Source: Hemerocallis citrina
Lineage: Eukaryota > Streptophyta > Magnoliopsida > Asparagales > Asphodelaceae
Reading direction: 5' to 3'
DNA length: 64,000 bases
Assembly: GCA_017893485.1 (NCBI GenBank)
Contig: JACEHZ010000207.1
Coordinates: forward strand, 992,001-1,056,000
Part shown: positions 44,883 to 55,984 of the stretch, piece by piece
Layout of the letters: every line of letters begins with the position of its first letter
Position numbering within the stretch: the stretch's first letter is position 1
Notes under the pieces: generated by a model
Told to the model about the DNA's origin: nothing
The model's database searches: none
What the model saw: only the letters and a program-made list of their open reading frames with translations
Translations under genes and position numbers: made by a program

Positions 44883-46439
44883 TGTAACGCTCCGAATTCC
44901 AAAATACACTGAATTTGAGGTTCCACAAGATCTTTACACTTCATTTAGTACAATTTTACAAGGAAATTAAAACTTTTCACTTTACATCAGAGTTACATGA
45001 AACTTTACTCTTTACATTTGCACAGCGAAAGTAAATTTACAACATTTAAATAAATGTACAGCAACATTGAATAATCTCTAAGCATCTGTTCCACTTTAAT
45101 CTTTATCATGTCACTTACCTGCATATAAAACTGTGGGTACGTAAGTTTATTCAACCGACGAACATTATACACGGCCATCCTCTCTACGCCGGAAATAGTA
45201 TAACTGATTTTTCATATTTAACAAACACAAACTTGTCACATATCAAACTTAAGGGAATACCCTATTAATGTCGTGTTGTGATTGTGCACTTAGTCCTTAA
45301 TGCAATTATTTATATTATATGACACTAATGCACACTTGTTCGGATTCTATGCATCCCATACTACATAGGTCCGAGGGCAAGCCTCTTATTCGTTCTTCAT
45401 CTTTGTAGAATCCAATCCCTCGTCGTGACTTAATCTACTACTGTAACTACGGTAAGTATCCTAGATGATCTATGAGTACAAGCTCATGTACAGAAAACCT
45501 GGAGGGGAATCCCACGTCATGTCTTGACTCATCAAGCATGCATCCTGTGGCAATTTAGCCTCCTTCATGGCACACGATCCTCTTGCAGTCACCAAACATC
45601 CCACAAGCGTTGCTAAAGTCCGATCATTACTGTAGTGCCCATGCCATGTCTTGACTCATCAAGCATGCATTCTGTGGTTCACACCCACACCGTAAACTCT
45701 AGCTCTCATACATGTGTTTTTCTCTCACTTTCATCACATCTCCACTATATACTAATCCTTAGTTTTTATTAGAATCATGAACAAAATCAAAGCTCTAGAG
45801 TTAGCCTCTCCACTAAACCGGACTTATTCATTCATTCAAATATGACAAACCTTGGTCTTTCATTTCAAATTTTCATTTCATTTCTTTCCAATTGCCGGGA
45901 GAGATTTAGCTACTTTTTTGTTTCAATTCCAATTCACAATTTCCAAAATTGAGCGTTTCCAGCTTATAAATTCATCTTCATAATCATAACAGATTTTCTC
46001 TTTCAATAGCATGATTTCTAATTTATTCATGAGTCCATAGCCATACATAGAATTCAATTATTCCTTATGTATTTCATCAAATATCATTTCCATATTAAAA
46101 ATCACAACACTAATGAATATTCACATTTCATAATTTTCACACTATTCTCCAATGACAATAATTCACATCACATCACTTCATATAATTTATATCTTTATTA
46201 TACTTCTTTTCTACCATTTTATTTCAAGTCCTTGTGCGAATTATAATCTCCACAAGATATAAATGTAGAACCAGAGTTCTATTTATACATTTGTTCTCAA
46301 AACATACTCTATTCCATGTAAATAATTCCCAAATTATTTTTCATAAATCCCACATAATTTTAGTATAATAATCATATTTTTTTCATAATTTTTCGATCAT
46401 CAAAAATCCCCAAAAAAATGTTTTTTCCCACACATTAAA

Positions 46440-46690
46440 CCCAGGCCGAGACTGGGATTCGAACCAGCGACCAGAGGGAAACCAACCGAAGGCACAGGCC
46501 ACTAGGCCGAACGTACCAGGCGTTAAAAAGAGGGCTGAGAGCATTAAATGCTCTCGGCTGCAGTTCATTTAATTTTTAAAATGTACAAAACAATATATGG
46601 TGCTAATAAGATTCGAACCCTCAACCTCTGAGAAGCCCGCACAACACTGTAGCTATCAAGAGCATCCCGACCACTCGAGCTATAGGCTCG
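46440..46690 (-). promoter_or_regulatory. Two tRNA-like modules in the left chromovirus LTR
   Basis: Module 1, minus strand: A-box-like GGCCTAGTGGCC (46497-46508) and perfect B box GGTTCGAATCC (46455-46465). Module 2: A-box-like TATAGCTCGAGTGG (46671-46684) and B-box-like GGTTCGAATCT (46609-46619). Each A-B spacing is in the tRNA range, and both face the direction of element transcription. No complete cloverleaf was found for either. Confidence 0.55.
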
Positions 46691-48097
46691 GGTTGTCATA
46701 GATACAACTCAAAGTCTACTTGAATCAATACTCTCTGTTTAGTAGAACATTTCGATGTTCAAAATGCTCTCATTTGATTTTGCTTTTATTAAACTTACTG
46801 TAAATTTCCAGATTAATTATTCCAAATATGATTTACACTCCAGTATATAAAAATGATTTTTTCAATACTTAACACATATTTGTCATACAATTAAATCGAA
46901 TTTACAAGCTACTACTAATGTGTTTCTTTTTCGACATTTCTTATCAATTTTTAATATCACTAATCTCTTATTAACAATCAATTCTCTGTTTTTAAATCAT
47001 TTCACAAACCCCCAAATTATAGTTTAAGTCATCTATTACAACATTATCACAAGAGTCCATTTAAGCACATAAAGCAACATTGTCAATCTACTAACTTTTG
47101 CATATAGTTCTTGATGTTACTAATGAATTTTTCCTCAAGCAAATCATAACTATAATTTATTTACACACAACTTAAGTTTAAGGATGGCATCACATACAAG
47201 TTATAAATCAACATTTCAATCAACTAATAGGCCAATTTTCCAATTAAAGTGTACTATTATTAATCTTTTTCATGCATCATCTATTTAATTTAATTCTAGC
47301 ATGCTTCCTAATTAGAAATATGAAAAATTACCCATCTTGATTGGAGAGAAGTACAAATAGCAACACCTCCTAAACAAATGTCCTTGCCATGAGAGCGGTC
47401 CTCCTCCTCGTCGACGCGCACATGAGCTCCAAGAATGCCAACCCGAGCCTCCTCTTGATGCCGGCCTTCCTCTTGTTGATGCAAGCACAAACTCTCACAC
47501 AATCTCTCAATCTTTTAACTCACTTACTAAAATACTAGCAATTTATTTTAACTATAGGTTTGGAGGAATAATTAGCACAAGAATAACTAGGCTAGGGGGG
47601 GTATTTATACTAAAAATTTAGGAAAATGGAAGGCTAAGATTAACTTAGGAGTTAGGATTAAAAGGCTAGGATTCAAGGAGGAGTTACAATAACCAACCAT
47701 GATCAAGTAACCACCACCCATGACTCCACTCAAAATTTTCATTTCCCTCCCATGCTAAAACCGGCCATCCATGGTGTAATTGCACGTGTATGTGTAGTGC
47801 ACGTGCATGCATTTGTCACCAATTAAAAATTTGTACATTATATTTTACATTAAAAAAATCTTTAAAATGTGTTCTGCATTACAAGTTGTATTTAAAATAA
47901 AAATAGCTCATGGACTTTAGTTTATGGCCCAAAATAATAATTAAAAATATAACAAATAAATTAGATTTGGGCTTTTTAAAAGAAAGATTTTTGTCTATTT
48001 GAAAAAGGGCTTTATATAGAAATAATTAAAGAGCACATATTTAAACATCTATACTCATCTTAATGATAATAATTATAAGATTTAATTCTACCGAAAA

Positions 48098-48126
48098 TAT
48101 TGCACGTGCACACCACGTGCAAAAAT
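48098..48126. repeat. Perfect G-box hairpin near the LTR end
   Basis: TTGCACGTG and CACGTGCAA pair perfectly around a 5-base loop (about 48101-48123), within U3. In the right LTR the equivalent is damaged (CCCCGTGC at about 55797). CACGTG is the plant G-box core. Confidence 0.6.
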
Positions 48127-48162
48127 AAATAATTTTTATTAAATGAAAATCGGGGCATTACA

Positions 48163-48175
48163 ACACTCCCTCCTT
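48163..48175 (-). promoter_or_regulatory. Polypurine tract of the chromovirus
   Basis: Minus strand AAGGAGGGAGTGT directly next to the 3' LTR, where plus-strand DNA synthesis is primed. The same tract recurs at 55849-55861 beside the right LTR, as part of the extra internal piece. Confidence 0.75.
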
Positions 48176-48260
48176 AGAATAGTTCCGTCCCCGGAACTAC
48201 AGTCAAGAGAGAGAAACAAACACTCACAACAGGCACAAGAAAAAAAATACAAAATACAAC

Positions 48261-50995
48261 TCAAGCAAAAAGCTCAGAGTAGTCCTTCAACATCCTCTCC
48301 TCAGACTCCCAAGTAGCCTCTTCAACCAAATGGTTTCTCCAGACTACCTTGACCATCGGTATCGTCTTATTCCTCAAGACTTTCTCTCGACGATCAACAA
48401 TCTCGATAGGAGACTCGATGTAATTCAGATCCAACTGTAAATCTTCCTGCACTTCAGGCAAATGATGACTCGGATCTGGAATATAACCTCTCAGCATAGA
48501 CACATGAAAGACATTGTGCACCTGAGATAACTCTTCCGGTAATTCAAGCCGGTAAGCAGTTTTCCCGATCTTTTTCAATATCTTGTACGGGTCTATAAAC
48601 CTCGGGGCTAACTTCCCGCCTTTGCCAAAACGAACCACACCTTTACTGGGCGATACTTTCAGAAAGACGAAATCACCAACCTCAAATTCAAGGTCCCTTC
48701 TCTGGTTGTCTGCATAGCTTTTCTGCCTGCTCTGAGCTTCTACCAACCTTTTCCTGATCAGATCAATCTTATCAGAGGTTTGCTGTACAAGCTCAGGACC
48801 AAACAACTGACGCTCCGCGACTTTAAACCAACAAACAGGTGTCTTGCACTTCCTACCATACAGAGCTTCGTACGGCGCCATCCCAATACTGGTCTGAAAA
48901 CTGTTGTTGTAGGCAAACTCTGCCAAAGGTGAATGCCTTTCCCAACTGCCTCCAAAATCTAGTACACAATACCGAAGCATATCCTCAAGAATACGGTTGA
49001 CTCTCTCGGTCTGCCCATCGGTTTGCAGATAAAAAGCAGTGCTGAAATCTGTCTTGGTACCCAAATCTGTCTGAAGACTCCTCCAGAAATGCGAAGTAAA
49101 CCGCGCATCTCGATCAGACACAATAGTTGACGGAACACCATGAAGCCGGACGATCTCACCAACATACAACTCGGCTAACTTGTCCATCGAAGCAGTGAGT
49201 TTCATTGCCAAAAAGTGAGTGGACTTGGTTAGTCGATCGACTATAACCCAAATCACATCATTGCCTTTAGGACTCTTAGGCAATCCCGTAATGAAATCCA
49301 TACTGATATTATCCCACTTCCATTCCAGAATAGGTAATGGCTGTAATAGACCTCCGGGTTTCTGATTTTTGACTTTGACTTGCTGACAAACCTCACACTT
49401 CGCCACAAATTCAGCCACATCCCGCTTCAAATCTGACCACCAGAAATGCGGTTTGATGTCTCTGTACATCTTAGTACTTCCAGGATGTACCGACAAAAGA
49501 GTAGCATGCGCTTCCTGAAGAATACTCTCTTTCAGGTCCGCCTGATTTGGAACACATAGCATCTCTCCAAACCACAGCACTCCATCCCTGATTTGAAATC
49601 CGGGAAATCTGCAAGCACCAACCTGCTCCTTCATCTCCAAAATATCAGCATCAACCTCCTGACTTACAATGATCCTTCCATTCAATGTAGGCTGAAGCCT
49701 TAACTGAGCCAAAAATGCTCCCAATCCTTGCAAGACAACCTCAATACCTGCTCGATCCAATTCCTCAATCAGATGCTTTTGAGTTGTAATCAAACTAGAT
49801 AAATTGCTCTTGCGACTAAGTGCATCAGCAACAACATTAGCTTTTCCAGGATGATATTTGATCTCAGGTCGCATGTCCTCAAGCACTTCCAACCATCTTC
49901 GCTACCTCAAATTCAGATCCTTCTGCTGATATATGTACTTCAAACTCTTGTGGTTCGTGTACATGTTCAATTTCTCACCGTACACGTAGTGTCTCCACTG
50001 CTTCAGGACAAAAATAATCGCAGCCAACTCCAGATCATGAGTCGGGTAATTCTTCTCATGCGGTCGTAGTTGCCTAGACCCATAAGCGATTACTCTTTTC
50101 TCTTGCATCAAGACACAACCAAGCCCACGATGTGAAGCATCGCTGTAAACATCATACTCAACACCTGCTCTAGGCAAAGCCAAAATAGGTGCAGTAGTCA
50201 GCTTCTCTTTCAACTCCTGAAAGCTTACCTCACATTGCTTAGTCAACTTGAAGTTCACATTCTTCTTGGTCAGACCAGTAAGCGGCACGGCTATCTGAGC
50301 ATAACCTTGAATGAATCTCCTGTAGTATCCAGTCATTCTAAGAAAACTTTGACTTCCTTTACTGTAGTAGGCCTAGCCCAATCTCTCACTGCCTCTATCT
50401 TCTGAGGATCAGTTGCCACTCCCTCCTTAGAAAGGATGTGACCTAGGAATGCCACTTCAGATTTTCAGAAATCACACTTGGATAGCTTGGCATACAACTC
50501 CTGCTCTTCCAGCTCTTCAAAACTGCTGCCAGATGCTCGGTGTGCTCCTCTTCCGACTTAGAGTACACGAGGATATCGTCGATAAATACCACGATGAAAG
50601 AATCAATGAATGGCCTCAGAACTCTGTTCATCAAATCCATGAAGATTGCAGGTGGATTCGTCACTCCAAATGGCATAACTAAGAATTCGTAATGTTCATG
50701 TCGAGTTCTAAATGCAGTTTTGTGCACATCTTCAGCTTTCACTCGAACTTGGTGATACCCTGATCGAAGATCTATTTTGGAGAAAACAGCTACTCCTTGT
50801 AGACGATCGAACAAGTCATCAATTCGGGGAATAGGATACTTATTCTAAACAGTGACCTTATTCAGCTCTCGGTAATCGATACACATTCTCATCGATCCAT
50901 CCTTCTTCTTTACCAAAAGCACTGGTGTTCCCCAAGGTGACGCACTAGGTTGAATAAAGCCTTTCTCCAACAGTTCCTCAATCTGCCGTTTCACC
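48261..50995 (-). pseudogene. Chromovirus pol: RT, RNase H, integrase, chromodomain
   Basis: RT begins at about 50995 ([13 protein letters not shown]) and continues through MRMCID and YHQVRVK to [11 protein letters not shown] missing base after AAVLK (about 50520), another at SFLRM (about 50338) and a TAG at 49902-49904 (normally Q in LRQRRW) break it. 48261-49892 is a 543-codon open stretch. It holds the RNase H tail, HHCC finger (HATLLSVHPG..CEVCQQ), integrase D/D/E ([25 protein letters not shown]), a GPF/Y module (here IDPYKILKKIG) and a C-terminal chromodomain (VVWRNHLVEEATWESEERM). The chromodomain, known in this clade to target chromatin, looks complete. Protease is absent. Confidence 0.93.
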
Positions 50996-51832
50996 ACAGT
51001 TGAAGCAAGTTACCGTAGGAGGTCTCACCACATTGTTCCCAGGTCTTCCAGCCACACTAATAGCGTTCGCCCCTGTCGGTTTGAACCTTTGTGTAGATGG
51101 TTGTCCCTTGAAACTCCCAGAATGTGCAGGCCTCTTTCCAGACTGCCAGTTGTTCCTCCGATTCTGAACAACATGAAACTGCTCCATATCTGCTTCTGTG
51201 GCTGCTGCTCTCTTGACCAACTTGTCGAATCTTCTGATACCAAGAGGTATCATCCGGGACCTCAAGCTCGACCTCAATCCATGCTCGAACTTACGAGCCT
51301 TTTTCGCTTCATCCATCACTAATTCAGGAGCATACCTAGAGAGCTAAGTAAACTTGGTCTCGTACTCTTTAACTGACATGCTACCTTACTGTAGTGACAG
51401 AAGCTCCATAGCCTTCTTCTCTTGGACGTCGGAAGGAAAATAGTGACTGCGGAATTCTTTCAGAAATTCCTCCCAGCCAAGAACTATGCCTCCCATGGTC
51501 TGCTTCATCGACTGCCACCACACAGCCACATCCTTCTCAAGTTGCAGAGTCGCCAACATCACCTTGCTGCCCTCAGGGGTCTCCAGCACTTCAAAGATCG
51601 TCTCTACTTGACGAATCCAGTTGTCAGCCGCATTAGGGTCTGACTTCCCTTCGAACACAGGTGGTTTCATCCGTTTGAACAATTCCACGAGTTTGATCGC
51701 TTCGGGCACCGGATTCTCAGGTACCCTTCCTTGGTTCTGATTCATGGCCACGGCGTTGAGCGTCTGATAGACCCTCGCAAGTTCCGTTTCCAAGTTCAGA
51801 CCTTCACCGTTTCTAGCTCCTCTTCTAGCCAT
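50978..51832 (-). pseudogene. Chromovirus gag
   Basis: Likely start ATG 51832 (MARRGARNGEG), after which the capsid domain is readable (FKRMKPPVFEGKSDPNAADNWI, VAVWWQSM, FLKEFRSHYFP). A stop follows LLSLQ (51386) and another FT (about 51343). The frame then resumes (ARKFEHGLRSSLR). The zinc knuckle reads TCFNCGE and runs straight into RT sequence at about 50985-50995, so the rest of the knuckle, all of protease and the N-terminus of RT are gone. Confidence 0.9.
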
Positions 51833-51977
51833 ATTCTGATGCAAAAGACCCATTAAATTCAAAGTATAAGACATGAATTTTAAATCAACTTGCATTTCAT
51901 TGAATTCCAAATTTTATACATTCGAATTGAAAAACATTTCTTGACATCAGAATGAAAACAGTAGAAGCTACAATAGT

Positions 51978-52400
51978 CTAACTCCTACGGTTCCTCTTCG
52001 CTTCTCGAAGTTCTCTCCGTAGTTCTTCAACTTCTTCCTTCAGCACATCGGTCATATTCTTCCTCTTCTCGAGTTCCCATACACGATGGCTGAGAACTGC
52101 AAAGTCGTCCTTGTGCTTTGCCAATTAAGCCTCCAATAATCCGACTTTCTCTTGCAGTGTTTCTACCTGCCTCTGAAGAGATATCACAAGACTATTTGGA
52201 ACTGGTTCTTCTTCTTTGTCAGAAGAGTCATCAGATGAATCCGGAGGTGGGGTGATCTCTCGGGATTCCGGCCATTCTTCTTCGTCAGAATCTGCTTGCC
52301 CCGGGTAGTACTCTTCATCGGAATCTGCTTGTCCAGGATGGTACTCTTCCTCGATGATATGCCAGTCGTCGTCTCCAGCAGGGTCGAAGTGATCAGCCAT
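51978..52400 (-). pseudogene. Leader ORF upstream of gag: acidic then coiled coil
   Basis: 141-codon frame (ATG 52400 to TAG 51978) between the primer site and gag, broken by one TAA at codon 92 (52125-52127). Residues 1-75 are acidic, with a duplicated YHPGQADSDEE/YYPGQADSDEE motif and SDDSSDKEEE. Residues about 78-138 have leucine heptads (ISLQRQVETLQEKVGLLEA; LKEEVEELRRELREA), predicting a coiled coil. It is in the same strand and transcript as gag. I do not recognise the family. Open frame apart from one nonsense change suggests it was once translated. Confidence 0.6.
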
Positions 52401-52544
52401 CTTAGAAATAGAGAGAAAGAAGCATAAATCATAGAGCAACACAAATGTAAGTCACTTACATTTAAATCTCTAGACTCAAACACACACTCTAATATCCACT
52501 ACTAGGGTGTCGTTCCTTATAAATTTGTACAAGTGTGAAACCTA

Positions 52545-52556
52545 GCTCTGATACCA
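52545..52556 (-). promoter_or_regulatory. Primer-binding site (tRNA-iMet)
   Basis: Minus strand TGGTATCAGAGC, the standard complement of the initiator tRNA-Met 3' end in plant retrotransposons, three bases inside the right LTR boundary. It fixes the right LTR as the 5' LTR and the element as minus strand. Confidence 0.95.
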
Positions 52557-52559
52557 CTC

Positions 52560-55500
52560 TGTAGCGCCCCGAATTCCAAAATAAACTGAATTCAAGGTTC
52601 CACATGATCTTTACACTTCATTTAGTACAATTTTACAAGGAAATTAAAACTTTTCACTTTACATCAGAGTTATATGAAACTTTACTCTTTATATTTGCAC
52701 AGCGGAAGTAAATTTACAATATTTAAATAAATGTAAAGCAACATTGAATAATCTCTAAGCATATGTTCCTCTTTAATCTTTATCATGTCACTTACCTGCA
52801 TATAAAACTGTGGGTACGTCAGTTTATTCAACCGACGAACATTATACACGGCCATCCTCTCTATGCCAGAAATAGTATAACTGATTTTCTATATTTAACA
52901 AACACTAACTTGTCACATTTCAAACTTAAGGGAATACCCTATTGATGTCGTGTTGTGATTATGCACTTAGTCCTTAATGCAATTATTTATATTACATGAC
53001 ACTAATGCACATTTGTTCGGATTCTATACATCCCATACTACATAGGTCCAAGGGCAAGCCTCTTATTCGTTCTTCATCTTTGTAGAATCCAATCCCTCGT
53101 CGTGACTTAATCTACTACTGTAACTACGGTAAGTATCCTAGATGATCTATGAGTACAAGCTCATGTACAGAAAACCTGGAGGGGAATCCCACGCCATGTC
53201 TTGACTCATCAAGCATGTATCCTGTGGCAATTCAGCCTCCTTCATGGCACACGATCCTCTTGCAGTCACCAAACATCCCACAAGCGTTGCTAAAGTCCGA
53301 TCATTACTGAGTAGTGCCCACGCCAAGTCTTGACTCATCAAGCATGCATTCTGTGGCTCACACCCGCACCGTAAACTCTAGCTCTCATACTTGTGTTTTT
53401 CTCTCACTTTCATCACATCTCCACTATGTACTAATCCTTAGTTTTTATTAGAATCATGAACAAAATCAAAGCTCTAGAGTTAGCCTCTCCACTAAACCGG
53501 ACTTATTCATTCATTCAAACATGACCAACCTTGGTCTTTCATTTCAAATTTTCATTTCATTTCTTTCCAATTGCCAGGGGAGACTTAGCTACTCTTTTGT
53601 TTCAATTCCAATTCACAATTTCCAAAATTGAGCGTTTCCAGCTCATAAATTCATCTTCATAATCATAACAGATTTTCTCTTTCAATAGCATGATTTCTAA
53701 TTTATTCATGAGTCCATAGCCATACATGGAATTCAATTATTCCTTATGTATTTCATCAAATATCATTTCCATATTAAAAATCACAACACTAATGAATATT
53801 CACATTTCATAATTTTTACACATTCTCCAATGAGAATAATCCACATCACATCACTTCATATAATTTATATCTTTATTATACTTCTTTTCTACCATTTTAT
53901 TTCAAGTCCTTGTGCGAATTATAATCTCCACAAGATATAAATGTAGAACCAGAGTTCTATTTATACATTTGTTCTCAAAACATACTCTATTCCATGTAAA
54001 TAATTCCCAAAATATTTTTCATAAATCCCACATAATTTTAGTATAATAATCATATTTTTTTCATAATTTTTCGATCATCAAAAATCCCAAAAAAAATGTT
54101 TTTTCCCACACATTAAACCCAGGCCGAGACTGGGATTCGAACCAGCGACCAGAGGGAAACCAACCGAAGGCACAGGCCACTAGGCCGAACGTGCCAGGCG
54201 TTAAAAAGAGGGCTGAGAGCATTAAATGCTCTCAGCTGCAGTTCATTTAATTTTTAAAATGTACAAAACATTATATGGTGCTAACAAGATTCGAACCCTC
54301 AACCTCTGAGAAGCTCGCACAACACTGTAGCTATCAAGAGCATCCCGACCACTCGAGCTATAGGCTCGGGTTGTCATAGATACAACTCTAAGTCTACTTG
54401 AATCAATACTCTCTGTTTAGTAGAACATTTCGATGTTCAAAATGTTCTCATTTGATTTTGCTTTTATTAAACTTACTATAAAGTTCTGGATTAATTATTC
54501 CAAACATGATTTACACTCCAGTATATAAAAATAATTTTTTCAATACTTAACACATATTTGTCATACAATCAAATCGAATTTACAAGCTACTACTAATGTG
54601 TTTCTTTTTCGACATTTCTTATCAATTTTTAACATCACTAATCTCTTATTAACAATCAATTCTCTGTTTTTAAATCATTTCACAAACCCCCAAATTATAG
54701 TTTAAGTCATCTATTACAACATTATCACAAGAGTCCATTTAAGCACATAAAGCAACATTGTCAATCTACTAACTTTTGCATATAGTTCTTGATGTTACTA
54801 ATGAATTTTTCCTCAAGCAAATCATAACTATAATTTATTTACACACAACTTAAGTTTAAGGATGGCATCACATACAAGTTATAAATCAACATTTCAATCA
54901 ACTAATAGGCCAATTTTTCAATTAAAGTGTACTCTTATTAATCTTTTTCATACATCATCAATTTAATTTAATTCTAGCATGCTTCCTAATTAGAAATATG
55001 GAAAATTACCCACCTTGATTGGAGAGAAGTACAAATAGCAACACCTCCTAAACAAATGTCCTTGCCACGAGAGCGGTCCTCCTCCTCGTCGACGCACACA
55101 CGAGCTCCAAGAATGCCAACCCGAGCCTCCTCTTGATGCCGGCCTTCCTCTTGTTGATGCAAGCACAAACTCTCACACAATCTCTCAATCTTTTAACTCA
55201 CTTACTAAACTACTAGCAATGTATTTTAACTATAGGTTTGGAGGAATAATTAGCACAAGAATAACTAGGCTAGGGGGGGGGGGGGTATTTATACTAAAAA
55301 TTTAGGAAAATGGAAGGCTAAGATTAACTTAGGAGTTAGGATTAAAAGGCTAGGATTCAAGGAAGAGTTACAATAACCAACCATGATCAAGTAACCACCA
55401 CCCATGACTCCACTCAAAATTTTCATTTCCCTCCCATGCTAAAACCGGCCATGCATGGTGTAATTGTACGTGTACGTGTAGTGCACGTGCATGCATTTGT

Positions 55501-55848
55501 CACCAATTAAAAATTTGTATATTATATTTTACATAAAAAAAAATCTTTAAAATGTGTTCTACATTACAAGTTGTATTTAAAATAAAAATAGCTCATGGGC
55601 TTTAGTTTATGGCCCAAAATAATAATTAAAAAATATAACAAATAAATTAGATTTGGGCTTTTTAAAAGAAAGGCTTTTGTCTATTTGAAAAAGGGCTTTA
55701 TATAGAAATAATTAAAGAGCACATATTTAAACATCTATACTCATCTTAATGATAATAATTATAAAATTTAATTCTACCCAAAATATTGCACGTGCACACC
55801 CCGTGCAAAAATAAATAATTTTTATTAAATGAAAATCGGGGCATTACA
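52560..55848 (-). repeat. 5' LTR of the chromovirus (3289 bp)
   Basis: Partner of 44883-48162. Its plus-strand left end is TGTAGCGCCCC rather than TGTAACGCTCC. It has an expanded G run (about 55274-55286) beside its TATA box. Confidence 0.93.
54115..54370 (-). promoter_or_regulatory. Two tRNA-like modules in the right chromovirus LTR
   Basis: Same pair as in the left LTR: B box GGTTCGAATCC at 54133-54143 with A-box-like at 54175-54186, and B-box-like at 54287-54297 with A-box-like at 54349-54362. The box cores are unchanged between the two LTRs although neighbouring bases differ. Confidence 0.55.
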
Positions 55849-55984
55849 ACACTCCCTCCTTAGAATAGTTCCGTCCTGGGAACTACAGTCAAGAGAGAGA
55901 AACAAACACTCACAACAGGCACAAGAAAAAAAATACAAAATACAACTCAAGCAAAAAGCTCAGGATAGTCCTTCAACATCCTCT
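55849..55984 (-). repeat. Partial second copy of the chromovirus internal 3' end
   Basis: Matches 48163-48298 almost base for base (purine tract, untranslated tail, last codons of pol), then diverges after CATCCTCT. It shows that the right LTR is also the 3' LTR of a second, truncated unit. Confidence 0.9.

Larger units (their letters stand above)
44883..48162 (-). repeat. 3' LTR of the chromovirus (3280 bp)
   Basis: TGTAACGCTCC..GGGGCATTACA on the plus strand. It aligns throughout with 52560-55848, differing by a few percent by eye. A minus-strand TATA (GTATAAATACC) at 47606-47616 gives about 550 bp of U3 and about 2.7 kb of R-U5. The 64-codon ORF at 47308-47502 occurs in both LTRs but has no known family. 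Confidence 0.93.
44883..55984 (-). mobile_element. Chromovirus (Tekay/Del-like gypsy) with partial second internal copy
   Basis: Minus-strand element: right LTR (52560-55848), tRNA-iMet primer site, leader ORF, gag, RT-RNase H, integrase with chromodomain, purine tract, left LTR (44883-48162). Beyond the right LTR, 55849-55984 repeats the 3' end of the internal region (purine tract and last codons of pol) and then stops. The structure is therefore LTR-internal-LTR-partial internal. No target duplication is visible: TAAGC precedes 44883 and ACACT follows 55848. gag-pol has stops, frameshifts and a deletion of the protease. Confidence 0.93.

Noticed and set aside
47308..47502. 64-codon ORF in both chromovirus LTRs
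   Set aside because: Present in both copies only because LTRs are duplicates. Short, highly charged, no known family.
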